Of a stretch of DNA of 64,000 nucleotides, positions 33,143 through 45,700 are shown one piece after another. The position numbers were made by a program, and so were the translations under genes. The notes beneath the pieces were generated by a model. It was not told the origin of the DNA. It did no database searches and was given only the letters and a program-made list of their open reading frames with translations. The stretch spans positions 369,837,667 to 369,901,666 of the forward strand of contig NC_081415.1 in assembly GCF_030272615.1 (NCBI RefSeq). Reading direction: 5' to 3'. The DNA comes from Cryptomeria japonica. Its lineage: Eukaryota; Streptophyta; Pinopsida; Cupressales; Cupressaceae. Position 1 is the stretch's first letter. Every line of letters begins with the position of its first letter.

Positions 33143-35738
33143 GTTGTCGGTGCTAAGAAAATCGGATAATACCTTGTGCAAAGAGTGTCAATTGAGGAAA
33201 ATGTCTTCCTCAACCTTTAAAGGTAAATCTTTCACTGCTGACAACTTGCTTGATCTTGTGCATACTGATTTGTGTGGTCCTATGAAAACTAGAAGTGTGC
33301 AGGGTGATAGGTACTTCATGATTCTCACTGATGATTTCTCAAGAATGATGTGGGTCACATTCTTGAAAGACAAGTCTGAAGCCTTTGTGAAATTCAAGGC
33401 TTTCAGAGCATTAGTGGAGAAGGAAAGCGGTAAAAGAATCAAGTGTCTCAGAACCGATCAAGGAGGGGAATTCACTTCTGGTGAATTCAATAAGTACTGT
33501 GAAGAATTTGGCATCAAAAGGCAACTGTTTGCCCCCCGAACTCCACAGCAGAATGGCCTATCAAAGAGGAATAACCGGACTGTGGTTGAAGCAACTAGAA
33601 CCATGTTGATTCAAGGAAAGGTAGCTCACTCCTTTTGGAGAGAAGCGGTGAGCACTACAGTCTACACTATGAACCGGGTACTCATCAAGAAAGGTAAGGA
33701 CAAAACTCCTTATGAGTATTGGACTGGTAAGACACTTGTGGTCAGCTACTTTAGGGTATTTGGTAGCAAATGTTACATCAAGAGGAGTGAACATCAGGGC
33801 AAATTTGAAGCTAAATGTGATGAGGGCATATTTCTAGGATATTCCACCAAGAGTAAAGCTTTCAAGTGTTACAACAATAGGACTCAGAGAATTATGGAAA
33901 GTATCAATGTAAGAATTGATGAATCCTCTGAGAAAACTGAGGAAACCGATAGTGAGCAAGCTGTGAATGAACCGGTTGCAACCTTTTGGGAACCGGTTAT
34001 TAGTCAACCAAGTACCAGTAACAGTGTTCCTGAACCGGTGAATGCTGATACTGATGAAGAGGAAAAGCAAGAAGAACTAGTCAAGACCATTCCTCGATAT
34101 GTCAAGCTGAATCATGATCCTAAGTAGATCATAGGAGATAAGGATGCAGGAATCCTTACGAGAAGAAAGGTCAGAGAAAACTCATGTATGATCTCTGAAT
34201 TTGAGCCCAAATCATTCAAAGAGGCTCATAAAGATGGAGATTGGATCAAGGCAATGGAGGAGGAACTTGACCAAATAGAGAAAAATGGTACATGGTCCTT
34301 GGTACCCAGACCGGAGCATAAAAATGTCCTTGGCACCAAATGGGTGTTCAGAAACAAGCTGAATGAGGATGGCATAGTGATTAGGAATAAAGCCAGATTG
34401 GTGTGCAAAGGATATGCTCAAGAAGAAGGAGAAGACTATGGAGAAACCTTTGCTCTTGTAGCCAGATTGGAAGGAGTTCGTATGCTTCTTGCATTTGCAG
34501 CTTTTAAAAGGTTCAAAGTTTATCAAATGGATGTAAAATCTGCATTCCTAAATGGTGTACTTGAAGAGGAGGTGTATATAGAGCAACCAGATGGGTTTCC
34601 CCTATCTGAAGATAGTGATATGGTGTGCAGGCTACATAAAGCCTTATATGGTCTAAAGCAAGCACCTAGGGCATGGTACGAGCGCCTACATTCCCATCTT
34701 GTGAAGATTGGATTTGAGATAACAAGTGAAGATAGCAATATCTACTTGACGTTAGAAGGAGATCAAATCCTGATCTGTGAGGTTTTTGTTGATGACATTA
34801 TCTTTGGTGGAGATGACAAGACGAGTCATGAGTTTGCTGATGAGATGAAGAAAGAGTTTGAGATTTCACTCATAGGGGAGATTAAGTTCTTCATTGGACT
34901 GCAGATCCAGCAGATGAAAGATGGAATCTTTATCACTCAGTCCAAGTATGTCAAGGAGGTGTTGAAGACCTTTGGCATGGAAGATAGCAAACCGGTTGGT
35001 ACACCGATGGTGACCGGTTGAAAATTGACAAAAGAGGATGATTCCACATTGGTTGATGAGAAGGAATATCGATCAATGATTGGTAAGTTACATTATGTAG
35101 TGCATAGCAGACCGGATATTGCACATGCAATTGGCATTACTGCAAGGTTCCAGAAAAGTCCAAGAGAATCCCACTTGATTGCAGTCAAGCGGATTCTTAG
35201 GTATCTGAAGGGAACAGTTGACTATGGATTGTGGTACCCATACAACAATGATTTCAATCTGAAAGTGTTCACAGATGCTGATTGGGCAGGTAATGTGGAT
35301 GACCGAAAAAACACAACCGGTGGTGCATTCTTTCTCGGTGGTAGACTGGTCTCATGGATGAGTAAAAAGAAAAGTTGTATCTCTTAGTCTACAGCGGAAG
35401 CGGAGTATGTTGCAACTTTCATAAACTGCACTCAGACAATCTGGATGAAGCATGTTTTAAATGGCTTCAAAATCCTTGTATCTGAACCAATAAGTATATT
35501 CTGTGATAACACAAGTGCTATCAATATCTCAAAGAATCCAGTTTTACATTCTAGAACCAAACATTTTGAGCTTAAGTATCATTTCTTGAGGGAAAAGGTT
35601 CAGAATAAAGAGATTGCACTGGAACATGTTTCCAGTAAGGAGCAATTAGCAGACATATTCACCAAGCCTCTCCCAAAGACTACATTTGTGCATTTAAGAG
35701 GTGAATTGGGGGTACTGCCCCTTCAGGAGGTGAACTAA
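33143..35738 (+). pseudogene. copia pol, integrase to RNase H, three stops
   Basis: The frame is open from the gap edge through GAG-pre-integrase end (CKECQLRKMSSS), integrase core with LVHTDLCGP, RTDQGGEF and PQQNG, then reverse transcriptase ([42 protein letters not shown] near 34783-34815) and RNase H (FTDADWAG near 35270, AEAEYVA, CDNTSAI, ADIFTKPL) to the stop at 35736. Only three premature stops occur, at 34125, 35019 and 35385, the first and third being CAG-to-TAG types. There is no frameshift in 2.6 kb. It is the best-preserved copia pol here. It would make cDNA in cytoplasmic particles and integrate it. Confidence 0.92.
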
Positions 35739-35817
35739 AAGTATTTGTTCCACATCAGTCAGGTATTGCATAGTCAATTTTTTTTTGATTGATTGATGTG
35801 TTGAAGGATGCTACTCC

Positions 35818-35984
35818 TCAGGGGGAGCAGCATAATAGAGCAGGGATGCTTGTGCCTCCACTTTGGCATTGTTGTCAAAGGGGGAGAAGGAGTGAAGCGA
35901 AAAAGACATCTGCAGAAAATGGGGGAGAAGATGTGAAGCGGAGAGATATCTTTGTATATTGCCATCAATGCCAAAGGGGGAGAT
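35818..35984 (+). promoter_or_regulatory. multiple polypurine tracts before copia 3' LTR
   Basis: Four G-rich runs, CAGGGGGAGC (35819), AAAGGGGGAGAAG (35878), GGGGGAGAAG (35921) and AAAGGGGGAGAT next to the LTR. This repeats the arrangement of copia copy 1. Confidence 0.75.
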
Positions 35985-37562
35985 TGTTGGCATTATGTGA
36001 ACCAGTATAAGGACATAATGATATTGTATGTTGTCATTGATGTCAATATGTGTTATAAAGTGAACCGGCATATGTGATATGTGAGAAGAGAAAACCGACA
36101 TATGCGTGAACCGGTATATATGCCAAAGTGAAGTGGTGTATTTGCTCAAGGTGAACCGGCATGTAGTTATGGGAATCGGCACATGGAAGCACTGTGTGAC
36201 TACCGATAGGCAGGTAGTTTCCACTTCAGGATTTCCGGTTGGAGTACCTCAAGCCTGTGTGACTCAATCAGTGATCCCTATGTGATGAGTTAGCAGTATA
36301 ACGGAGAACAGGTCATGTTGCCACATAAGCTCTGTGCGCGTGAAGGATCTTGCATGAAGAAGACTATTCCTATCTACCTCGGGAATGTGTGAAGTCTGTC
36401 AAATGGTGATAACGCGTGATGGGTTATCAGCCGCCATGAAATTGGTGGATAACGGATGATGGAGAATGTCTTGAGATCAATTCAAGATTGTTGCACTTAA
36501 TGCAGTATGATTCAATGGTCAGGATTGAACCATTTGAATTGCTTAGCCTAACAGGTTTAGGGTTTAGGGTTTTTGTTACCGACCTGTATGTTTCCTATAA
36601 GGTTGATGTTGTGTTTCTTTCTAATTTTGTTGGCAAAAGTTGTGAGTGTGTATCCAAGGGAAGTGATACGTGATTCTTGCTAGACCAAAGGAGAGAAGAG
36701 ATACCTGCAAAGTGAATGTGCAGAAGGTGAAGAGGAACCAAAACGGATCTACATTAGCATTAAGTGTTGTTACTAGATCATTGTAATTCTTGTTGATCTT
36801 TAACCACTTCAACAGTTGTGAAATCCCTTAATAGGGTAGCCTTAACTGACTTGATATAAATCCCTTAACAAGGTAGCTTTAACCGGCTTGATTCAAATCC
36901 CTTAACAGGGTAACTCAAAGTTAATGAGTTCTGGGAAGCTATAGACCTCTGGAGATCCTTTAGCTATTGAGTTCTTGAAATCCTCTAACAAGGTAACCCT
37001 AACCGGGTTTAACCCTTAACCAAGTGATCCCTAACAGGATCGGTTCCTTGCAGAACCTATTGTAATGTCTTTAACCGGACAAGGCTCCTAACAGAGCGGA
37101 CTCCTAAAGAGTTCAAAAGCAGATTATGGGTATTCATCCCCACCATGGTTTTTCCCAGTTGGGTTTCCATGTGAAAAATATGTGTGTCATGTGTGATGCT
37201 TTTATCTTGTGATGCTTTGTTATTACCTGTTGAGCATATGATGGTTCTGTGTTTTATGCCTGTCTATAAAACATATTGAACTAACTGTTGTGAAGATCAA
37301 ATGATAGTTTGCCTGTTCATGCATGAGGGTGTAATGGTACTATAGTATTGAGCTAAGACGAAAGCTTAGTAAGTGACCGGTTTATGATTGTTTTAGTTAT
37401 TCTAGGTTTTACCGGTTGCACTCTGTTTCAACTAGTATCACTGCTTGCCAGTCATTTGGAGTATTTGCTGTCAAACCGGTTTTGGACTGTATTTTTGTTT
37501 GTACTGATTCACCCCCCCTCTCAGTACTGGTTTGGTACTATTGGTTCATCATTGAGTTATCA
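35985..37562 (+). repeat. 3' LTR of copia copy 3
   Basis: It starts TGTTGGCATTATG after a polypurine tract and ends GAGTTATCA. The end is set precisely because the next base starts the aligned gypsy E LTR. It carries GATTCACCCCCCCTCTCAG near the 3' end and many CCGGT words, as in the other copia LTRs. Confidence 0.88.
36821..36915. repeat. 37-bp degenerate tandem array in copia LTR
   Basis: The phrase AAATCCCTTAA(C/T)(A)AGGGTA begins at 36821, 36858 and 36895, spaced 37 bp, with further loose echoes (CTAACAAGGTAACC, TAACAGGATCGG) downstream to about 37100. Confidence 0.65.
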
Positions 37563-37987
37563 GTTAGGATAAGGAGGTTAGAATGTGCAAGATTGGATAG
37601 GGTTAGTTAGACCCAAGATTAGATTGAATGGGTTAAGTTAGGGGATGGTTAGGTTGGGTGGTTAAAGTTAAGAGCCATGTGCTCATTTGAATTTAGAAAT
37701 TCAAATAATTGAAAAATGGTAATTAATCTCAACAAACTTGAGTTTGTTAATCTTAATTAGGGATTAGAAGAATTGATTAATATGGGGAGACATTAATTAA
37801 TTTAGAATTAATTAATCAAAGGGGGATGTGAGATGAACTATATAAATAAATCATTTAGATTTATTTACTAGTAGATGAATAGAGAAATTAATTAAATTGC
37901 TTGTGAATTTAATTAATTGGGAAGGGGAATTAATCAAATAACTGCATATTTAATTAACTATCTTTAGACCATTTTTAGGTGTATACA
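37563..37987 (-). repeat. 3' LTR of gypsy E, truncated
   Basis: Its minus strand starts TGTATACACCTAAAAATGG at 37987. It matches 49742-50166 base for base in length. Copia copy 3 sits at its other edge. Confidence 0.92.
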
Positions 37988-38133
37988 TTTTGTCCCTCTT
38001 TGAAGCGATGTGTGACAACGCGTTGATTCAAAGAAAACTTGATTGATGATGTTGCTAATATTGATTTTGATAGGATGTAGATTCAATCTTGATTTGATGC
38101 GGATTTTGTTTCGATATGATACTGATTTGATTT

Positions 38134-38285
38134 GGAGATGATAAATCTCGATATGATGTCGATTTGATTTTGGAGATGATAAATCTCGATATGATGTGAT
38201 TTCGATCTTGGAGATGATAAATCTTGATATGATGCGGTTTCGATTTTGGAGATTATAAATCTTGATATGATGCCCCAAACGTTGA
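38134..38285. repeat. 38-bp tandem array in gypsy E 3' region
   Basis: GGAGATGATAAATCT starts at 38134, 38172, 38210 and 38248, a strict 38-bp spacing, and each unit ends with a CGATATGATG-like phrase. It lies just inside the 3' LTR at the same place where gypsy C has a longer, looser array. Confidence 0.85.
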
Positions 38286-38643
38286 TTGATAGATATCGAT
38301 GCAAAGATGCCCCCTCGGGAGTTGAATCAGATAATTTTCGAATGTTTGTGAATTTTTCACGATTTTTTGATTTTTTTGAATTTTTTTGAAATTATTTTGA
38401 TTTTTAGATTTTTAATGATTTTCTGATTTTTAGAGATTTTTAGAGTCAATTCGATTCATTTCCCGATAAGAAATTTGAAAATGCTGCCCTACCAGGCTGA
38501 TTAGTTGATTAGATGATTAAAAATAAGTGGAATAAAAATCCCACTTAAATGTCCCATTATGAGTTTAAAAAGGTGAATTCCTTTTTACCACTCCTCATTT
38601 GTGCACTGCAGTTTTTGGAGAAAATTTGCTTTGGAGAAAGGAA

Positions 38644-40994
38644 ATGGTGATCCCGTACCACTAGCATAGGTTTGAGCGAGTTTGGCGATATGAGCGTCCT
38701 CCAGCATATGGTCCACCGGTACGTACTTCAAGAAAACCCATCTTTGTTAATTTTTAGTTGATTTTTAAAATTTTTAGCTATTTGCATAAAAATCATTTTT
38801 TAGCATTTTTGTCAGATAGGTTGGGAAGAAAATTGTATTTTTGAGATGGGTTTTTCAATTTCCAAAATGGGTTTTTCGGATTTAAAAAAAAAATTTCCAT
38901 TATGCATCCCCCAAAAAAAATACATTAAAAAAATTATTTTTTTTCGTTTTTTGAAATTTTGGCGGGAAGAGGGAATGGCGGTGGTGGAGGCCCGACGGCG
39001 GCCGCCATTGGCACCACCATCGGCACCGTCGAAGCTGCGGGAGGTCGCCGCGGGTGCCACCGCAGGCACCGCCAGCGCTGCGGGAGGCACCGCCAGCGCC
39101 ACGAGGGGGAGCGTTTTTTTTTTTTTCAATTTTGACGATTTTTCATTTTATTTTTTTTGTGATTTTTTGATTTTTCGATTTTGACGATTTTTTGATTTTG
39201 ACGATTTTTTCGTTTTTTTCTAATTTTTTTATTTTTCGATTTTGATGATTGTTTTGATTTTGACGATTTTTCATTTTTTTTCTGATTTTTTTATTTTTCG
39301 ATTTTGAGGATTTTTTAGAAAATGATTTGATTGGTCGATTGGTTGACTTTGCTATCAATTTGATTTTGATTTTTGATGGGTAAGATTTGATTTGCTATCT
39401 AATTGATAAAATTAGATGCTCCTGATTGATAAATTTGATGATCAATTCTGATTATCTTGATGCATGCGCGAGATGAGATAAGTTTGATAATGACCTCATG
39501 ATAGATGAGCGTCATTGATAGGGGCCCAACGAGATTTGATAAAAATCTCAATTGAGCAAAATAAGCCAATAGATAGATTGATTTGATAGATAGATAAATC
39601 AAGAAACTGATATGATGAGATGATTTGATTGCAGGAGCACTTTACCGTTCTTCAATCTCGGGAGTGTTTCCCGAAGACATGGATGTTGATACCCTGCCTT
39701 AGCCAGGCGGAGCGAGACCACATTGGCATGTGTGGTTTATCTTCCCTTCTTGACATGCCCCGACCTTTAATAAACCGGGGATTACTGACAGTTTTAGCAG
39801 AGCGTTGGCATAGTGAGCATAACACGTTTCATTTGCCAACGAGAGAGATTATGGTGACACCTGAGGATGTCTATCGGATTCTGCGCATCTCTGTGATGGG
39901 TGATCTAGTATATTATGATTTTAGTGAGCGGGGTGGGATAGAGGCACTTTGTAGAGTGTTTGAGGATGATGAGATAGGTGGGTATCGATCATTGGAGCCA
40001 GTTGATTGGGATCATTTTCCAGGCATGATGGATAGCGAGATGACACACGAGCATGCTATGCACTGTACTGTACATAGGTTTCCGAGGCTAACATTTCCGG
40101 ATGAGCCAGAGCTAGTTTTTGATGAGGATGATGAGAGGCTATGACATAGAGCTCCTAGACGACGGAGGGATGATGAGGGGAGATATGATAGCGGAGATGG
40201 GGATGGATATGGAGGAGATGTAGGAGATCATGGTGCTAGAGATGATAAGGGAGGAGATGATGATGGGGGAGATGGTCGAGCAGTGGCAGTGGCAGCGATA
40301 GGCACACCGGGAGCTAGCAGTTCCAGATCTGCCAGAGATGTATATACAGATTGGATGGCCTAGGTGGTCAGACGCAGGAGATCAGGTCTAGGGGATCAGG
40401 GACATCAGGTTCTAGAGCAGGAGGGACCCCCAGTTGAGCAGGTACCTATGACAGTATCACAAGCTGAGCAGCTACAGGTAGAGGCACATCGACGAATCCT
40501 CATTAGGATGTCATCGCATCAGTAGCAGACTCAGATTATGGACTTACAGGCTCAGGTTCAATAGCTAGAGAGTTGACTAGCAGAGAGGGACTCTCAGATG
40601 GCCTAGCTAGAGACTCAGATGGCTTCTCTCCTATTCGAGAGACACAGCTATGGATAGGTGTCGGCAGACCGAGACATAGGTATAGTTTTCAGGAGGGTCT
40701 ACTTTAGGGAAGACCGCCCTGAAGATGATGCGCCAGGGGATCCGAGAGGCTGAGTATTATAGGACATTATACTTTACTGATGTTCCTCCTAATCGAAGGG
40801 CTCTAGGATTTTCACAGCTGAGCAGGAGATCGGGACAGAGCCAGACTGAGAGCCGAGGAGTGACAGGGCCACTTCAAAGAGCTCCCCCAGGTGGGGACTC
40901 AGGTACAGGGGTACCAGCTGGTGCTACTCTACCTGCCGCATCAGGACAGAGTTTCGCTCCGCATCCGGGTGGTCACACTGATATGGGACATTAA
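38644..40994 (+). pseudogene. plant mobile domain (PMD) gene, antisense in gypsy E
   Basis: The plus strand holds an intron-bearing gene-like unit, opposite to the gypsy ORFs. A first exon 38644-38718 (MVIPYH, stop, HRFERVWRYERPP) meets a donor GTACGT; an acceptor TTGCAG ends at 39634, giving a phase-0 junction and a 916-bp intron. Exon 2 encodes a domain I recognise as the PMD of MAIN-like proteins: DHIGMCGLSSLL, LINRGLLTVLAERWHSEHNT, FHLPTREIMVTPEDVYRIL. An acidic, Gly-rich linker and a coiled-coil-like Gln-rich stretch (QMASLLFERHS) follow past stops at 40142, 40361, 40522 and others, mostly CGA-to-TGA and CAG-to-TAG types. The final part (40725-40994, FTDVPPNRRALGFSQ) is in another frame. 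PMD proteins act in the nucleus in gene and transposon silencing; function here is unknown. Confidence 0.7.
38980..39110. other. GC-rich island inside T-rich PMD intron
   Basis: About 130 bp rich in GCGGC, CACCG and GGCACCGCCAGCG words stands between T-runs (GATTTTTTGATTTT type, 38340-38450 and 39115-39310). Open frames on both strands here come from the repeat-like composition. It may be remnant coding sequence for an Ala/Pro-rich peptide. Confidence 0.4.
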
Positions 40995-42725
40995 TCTATT
41001 TATGTACACACCTTTTTGTGATGAGATATTGATGATTCCTACGATGTATAGTTGTGATGTATCTCATATATTTTGTGATATCATTGTACCTTGGACATTG
41101 ATCTTGTTTTGATGATATGATATGCAGTTGATTCTATTCGCTCTACATGACCTATGAAATGATGGATGCATTCTATTTGACATATGATTATGATGTGTAG
41201 TCCACTTTCATGATGTATGCTTGATGTACGCTTTAATCCCTATATGCTTATGAATTCTAAATGATAGATATATGATGATGCAGTATTTACATGATGTATG
41301 CAAATGCAAATATGTATGGTGATGCTTATAATTTCTATGTGATGTTTGTGCAATGCGATTCTTTCTATGTTTATGATATTTTTATGATTTTCTCATGCAT
41401 GTTAATATGAGATAGATGCAATGCAATGCAATGGTGATACCTTATATGATTTGAGATTAAATGAATGTCATGTAGTGATCTTACTAAATGAATGAATGAG
41501 TTTATGCTTTATATGAATGATATCTTGGTATGCAATGGTTACTTGAGATGAACTAACTTATCATGTAGGATGAATGAATCGATTATTTTTGTTATTGTCC
41601 AATGTACTCAATCACGTAATAAGAAAACACCATGTTAGCTTTGGCCTTGGAAAAGATGAGCATTGTGATCCCATGTAGAATAAAATGCAAATCTATCTTA
41701 AAATGAAATGCAATGCAGTGATCGGACCGGTCATGGAGTCATTGCTTTGTTTCATCATTGAACCTTTAAAATATGGGAAGTGAGTGCAAACATCAATGGT
41801 ATAATTGAACCATGATGACTTAAGCACTACTTTCCTAGGTTTTGATATTGCAAGTTAGCACAAGCATCGAGGTATAATTGAACCAAGATGACCAGAGTGT
41901 TGCTTGCGTAAAATAGGCAGTATTAACTATTTCTATATGCAAGTCTAAAATGTCTTCGATGATACTCTGATGATCATTTCCTTAGACAACTTTGCACATA
42001 TTAATGATTAATTTACAGATAGTAGACAAGAAAAATATCATGTTCCTTCCTCGTTCCTCTAGTCAAAGACATCCTGGAGTTACTCAGAAATCATGATAGC
42101 GAAAATCAAAATAAAATAGTTGAACCATTATTGCCAAAGTGTTAAAATCATGAGTCAAGATATATCATCCATTGATATGTGTTTTTTCATGTTTAGATTG
42201 ATATGTGATAGTTAATGGTTGACAATGTGATCTTATGTTCAATGTTGGATGTATCTCAATTTTTTCACTTGACAAGCGTTGTCTGACTATTGTTCTACCT
42301 GCTTGATTAAGCTTAAAATGATCAAAACTTTTTGCCCCCAGCCAAGTTCAAAATTTTGCCCCCAGCCTATAAACAAACCTTTATTATGATATAGTCAATG
42401 ATTCAAACCATGACGAGAAATCACCTGGGATGCCTGCGTATGTACAAAGGCTTTATGATGAATATGAACAACGCTGATGGAAAAGAATGCAAGCGAAAGA
42501 AAGCGTGAACCAATAGATGGCAGAGCTAGCTGATAGATAGCGCCTGTTTGCCAGGTTTTCACCATCTGTTTTTATTACACTTTTTTTCATTTTTGATTTT
42601 TTACTATTTTTGGATTTTCTGCTTTTTCACTGTTTTTGGATTTTTCTGCTTTTTCAGTATTTTTGGATTTTTTGCTTTTTCACTGTTTTTGGATTTTTCT
42701 GCTTTTTTCACTGTTTTTGGATTTT
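40995..42725 (-). other. 3' region of gypsy E between pol and PMD unit
   Basis: No gene. The part next to pol (41750-42550) shares modules with gypsy C: GAGTTACTCAGA at 42079, a repeated AAGCATCGAGGTATAATTG block near 41790 and 41860, and GCCAGGTTTTCACCATC at 42549, right after pol. The stretch 41000-41700 is AT-rich with many GATG/TATG words. Confidence 0.6.
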
Positions 42726-45700
42726 TTAGACATAAAACTTCTTCAGATGCATGTTATTGATGGGTTCCTCGAGCTGATCTTCGTCTTATGTTGATAGCTG
42801 ATATGCCCCTGACCCAAATACTGTTGTGACCACAAATGGACCTAACCAGTTTGGTTCAAATTTTCCCTTCTTTTCTCGATTTGACTGATTTCGTGGATTT
42901 TCCTTTAGTACTAGTTCTCCCACTTGAAAGATTTGTGGTTTGACCTTGTGATTATAACTTCGGCACATTCTTCGTTGATATACCTTTAGATGATCAAAGG
43001 TATTTTGTCTTCTTTCATGGATCAGTTCTAACTCTTGCAGTATAGATACTCGTTGTTCTTCATCCGGGATAAGTCCTTTTAGTGATACGCGTAGAGAGGG
43101 TATCTCTAATTCGATTGGCAATATGGCTTCTGATCCATATACAAGAGAGAAAGGTGTGGCACCTGTTGGTGTATGGATATTGGTGTGGTAGGCCCAGAGA
43201 GCAAGGTTTAGTTGAATATGCCAATCTTTCCCAACATCGTTCACTGTCTTTTTGAGGATTTTTAGAATAGTTTTGTTAGATGCTTCCGCCCGTCCATTTC
43301 CCTGTGGATAATATAGTGTGGAGAATCTGTGTTGGATTTTGAACTTCTCACATAGCTCTTGTACATCCTGATTCTTGAATGGTCACCCATTATCAATGAT
43401 AATGGTCATTGGTATTCCATAGCGACAAATGATGTAATTCAAGATGAATGCAACAATTTGTTTTCCTATGATATTTGTGAGAGGTATTGCCTCGATCCAT
43501 TTTGTAAAATATTCTGTAGCTACAAGGATGAATTTGTGACCATTAGATGAAGAAGGATTTATCTTTCCTACTAGATCAAGACCCCATTGGCAGAAAGGCC
43601 AAGATGTTGCCAAAGCATGAAGTTCTTGTGCTAGTGCATGGATCAAGTTTCCATGGATCTAACATTGTTTGCACATTCTAGCTATCTGAAAAGAATCTCG
43701 TTCCATAGTCGGCCAATAATAGCCCAAGCGTATGAGTTTTTTTGAAAGGGTAAGACCACTTGAATGAGTTCCACAAATGTCGTTATGGACTTCCTTTAAG
43801 TCCTTCTCAGATTCTTCTTGTTCGAGACATCTTAAAAGAGTACTGTCTAGACCTCGTTTAAATAGGGTATCCGCGACAAGAGTATAATGGGAGGATTGGC
43901 GAATAAAGTTTCTCTTTTGATTTTTTGATAAGTCAGGAGGTAAGATTTTATCTTTCAGGTATGTGTAAGTTTGGCCATAGTGGGAGGAATCATGACCAAT
44001 AATTTGACAGATGGTTTGGGAATCAGGACAATTAAAGGCGGGATGAAACAACTCTTCAACCAGGAATTCATAACGCTCTTGATTTTCCTGTGTTTGTAAT
44101 AGAGAAGCAAGTGTTGCCATGGCATCTGCTGCTTTGTTATCATTTCTTAGAATTTGTTCAAAAGTGATTTCAACAAAATATTTCTTGAAGTCATCCACCA
44201 TCTTTTTGTAAGGCATGAGTTTGTCATCTTTTGTTTGATAGTCATCATTGATTTGATTGATGATGAGCTGAGAGTCTCCAAAGACCTGAAGTTGTGTAAT
44301 GTTCCATTCCACAACCATTTTGATACTTGTAACCAAAGCCTCATACTCTGCAGTGTTGTTGGTGCATGGGAAGCTTAATTTGTATGCTTTCAGAATTGTA
44401 TGACCTTGTGGTGTGATGAATAGTATGTTTTCTCTTGATCCATGATGTGTTTCATTATTGATGCTTGTTCCTGGACTGATATTTGGGTGATGTATTATAA
44501 GATCTGGATCCAACCCTAGAATGTCTGCATATGACCATCTTTTGATTTGCCTCCTTTTGAAGAGTTCCAAGTATTTTTGCCTTTCTAGTTCTGATAGAGA
44601 AGTTGCTGGATGTAGATTAGTTGTGCCAATGATAACTATCTCTACTGGTTCCATCAAGATATATGACTTCTCTTGATAAAATTTAGATAAGGTGTCAAAT
44701 CTCCCATCTTTCAGTGCCTCGAGGAGGTTTTCACCATTAGATGCGTCCTTTATTTTTACTCTTTTTCAGTCTAATGTTGCCAAGAAATGGTTTTCAACAT
44801 TAGACTTGATATTGTTTTCTTTATTTTCACTTTTGCGACTAGGAGATTTGACACCCATTTGACTTGAAGATACATTTCTGAAATTACTGGTGAGAGTTGT
44901 TGTAGGTTCGATTTCATTAAGATATAAAGATATGACATTGTCATTAGGAAAGGTATCCATGGTGGTATGTCCTTCATTTTCCTAGTCCATAGGTTCAAGA
45001 TGAATTAAGGATAAAGGATCCTCATGTTGGATTATGTCAAAGATATTAGGGGTCATGATAGAGATGTCACGGATTTCAGTATGTATTTCCATGTCTAGAA
45101 CAATACTCTCATCGGAATGACCTCACACAAGAAGCTCCTGATCATCCTCGATTAAGTCCAAGTCAACTGAATGTGATCCTGATTCAAATAGGCTAGTTCC
45201 TAACATTTGTCCTGCATACGTGTGAACTATATCGACTTCTACATCTTCTTCCCTTTCAACTTCAAGTTGCTCTTGTTTGTTGTTCCATGATAATGAATAT
45301 TCTCCATTTCCTCGATGTCTTAGCTGTATTTGTTTTTCCATGTTTGAAAAAATTGATGCAAATGATTGTTCGTTGGATTGTGTGCTAGAATATGTTGCCT
45401 CTTTGTTATGTGAAACCATGACCTCTTGAGCTGATTTCAGATTATCACAACACTGCAATGGATTTGAGTTTGCTGATATTGTGATTTCCTGCCCATTGTA
45501 GGAAAATTTTAAGCACTGATGGCATGTTGATGGAATAGCTTGCATGTTTTGTATCCATGGTCTCCCCAAGAGTATGTTGTATGGTAGGTCCAAGTCTAGA
45601 ACTTGGCATGTTGTATCTTTTTGCAAGGGTCCCACTTTAATAGGTAATATCACAATGCCTTTGGAGTAATGTTCTTCTCCACCAGATGTTTTGATTTTTA

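Larger units (their letters stand above)
33143..37562 (+). mobile_element. Ty1/copia copy 3, 5' half lost in gap
   Basis: Integrase, reverse transcriptase, RNase H, multiple polypurine tracts and 3' LTR are present in order. The LTR ends ATCA at 37562 and is followed directly by sequence that aligns with the LTR of gypsy E (49742 onward), which pins the insertion point. The right target copy would be gttag (37563-37567); the left one lies in the gap. Confidence 0.9.

Noticed and set aside
38812-39184. Overlapping Ala/Pro/Gly-rich and Phe-rich open frames on both strands
   Set aside because: They come from a GC-rich island and T-runs inside the putative PMD intron; no start context or domain supports them.
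42548-42760. Phe-rich frame next to gypsy E pol
   Set aside because: Produced by T-rich runs of the type TTTTTGGATTTTT; no protein signal.
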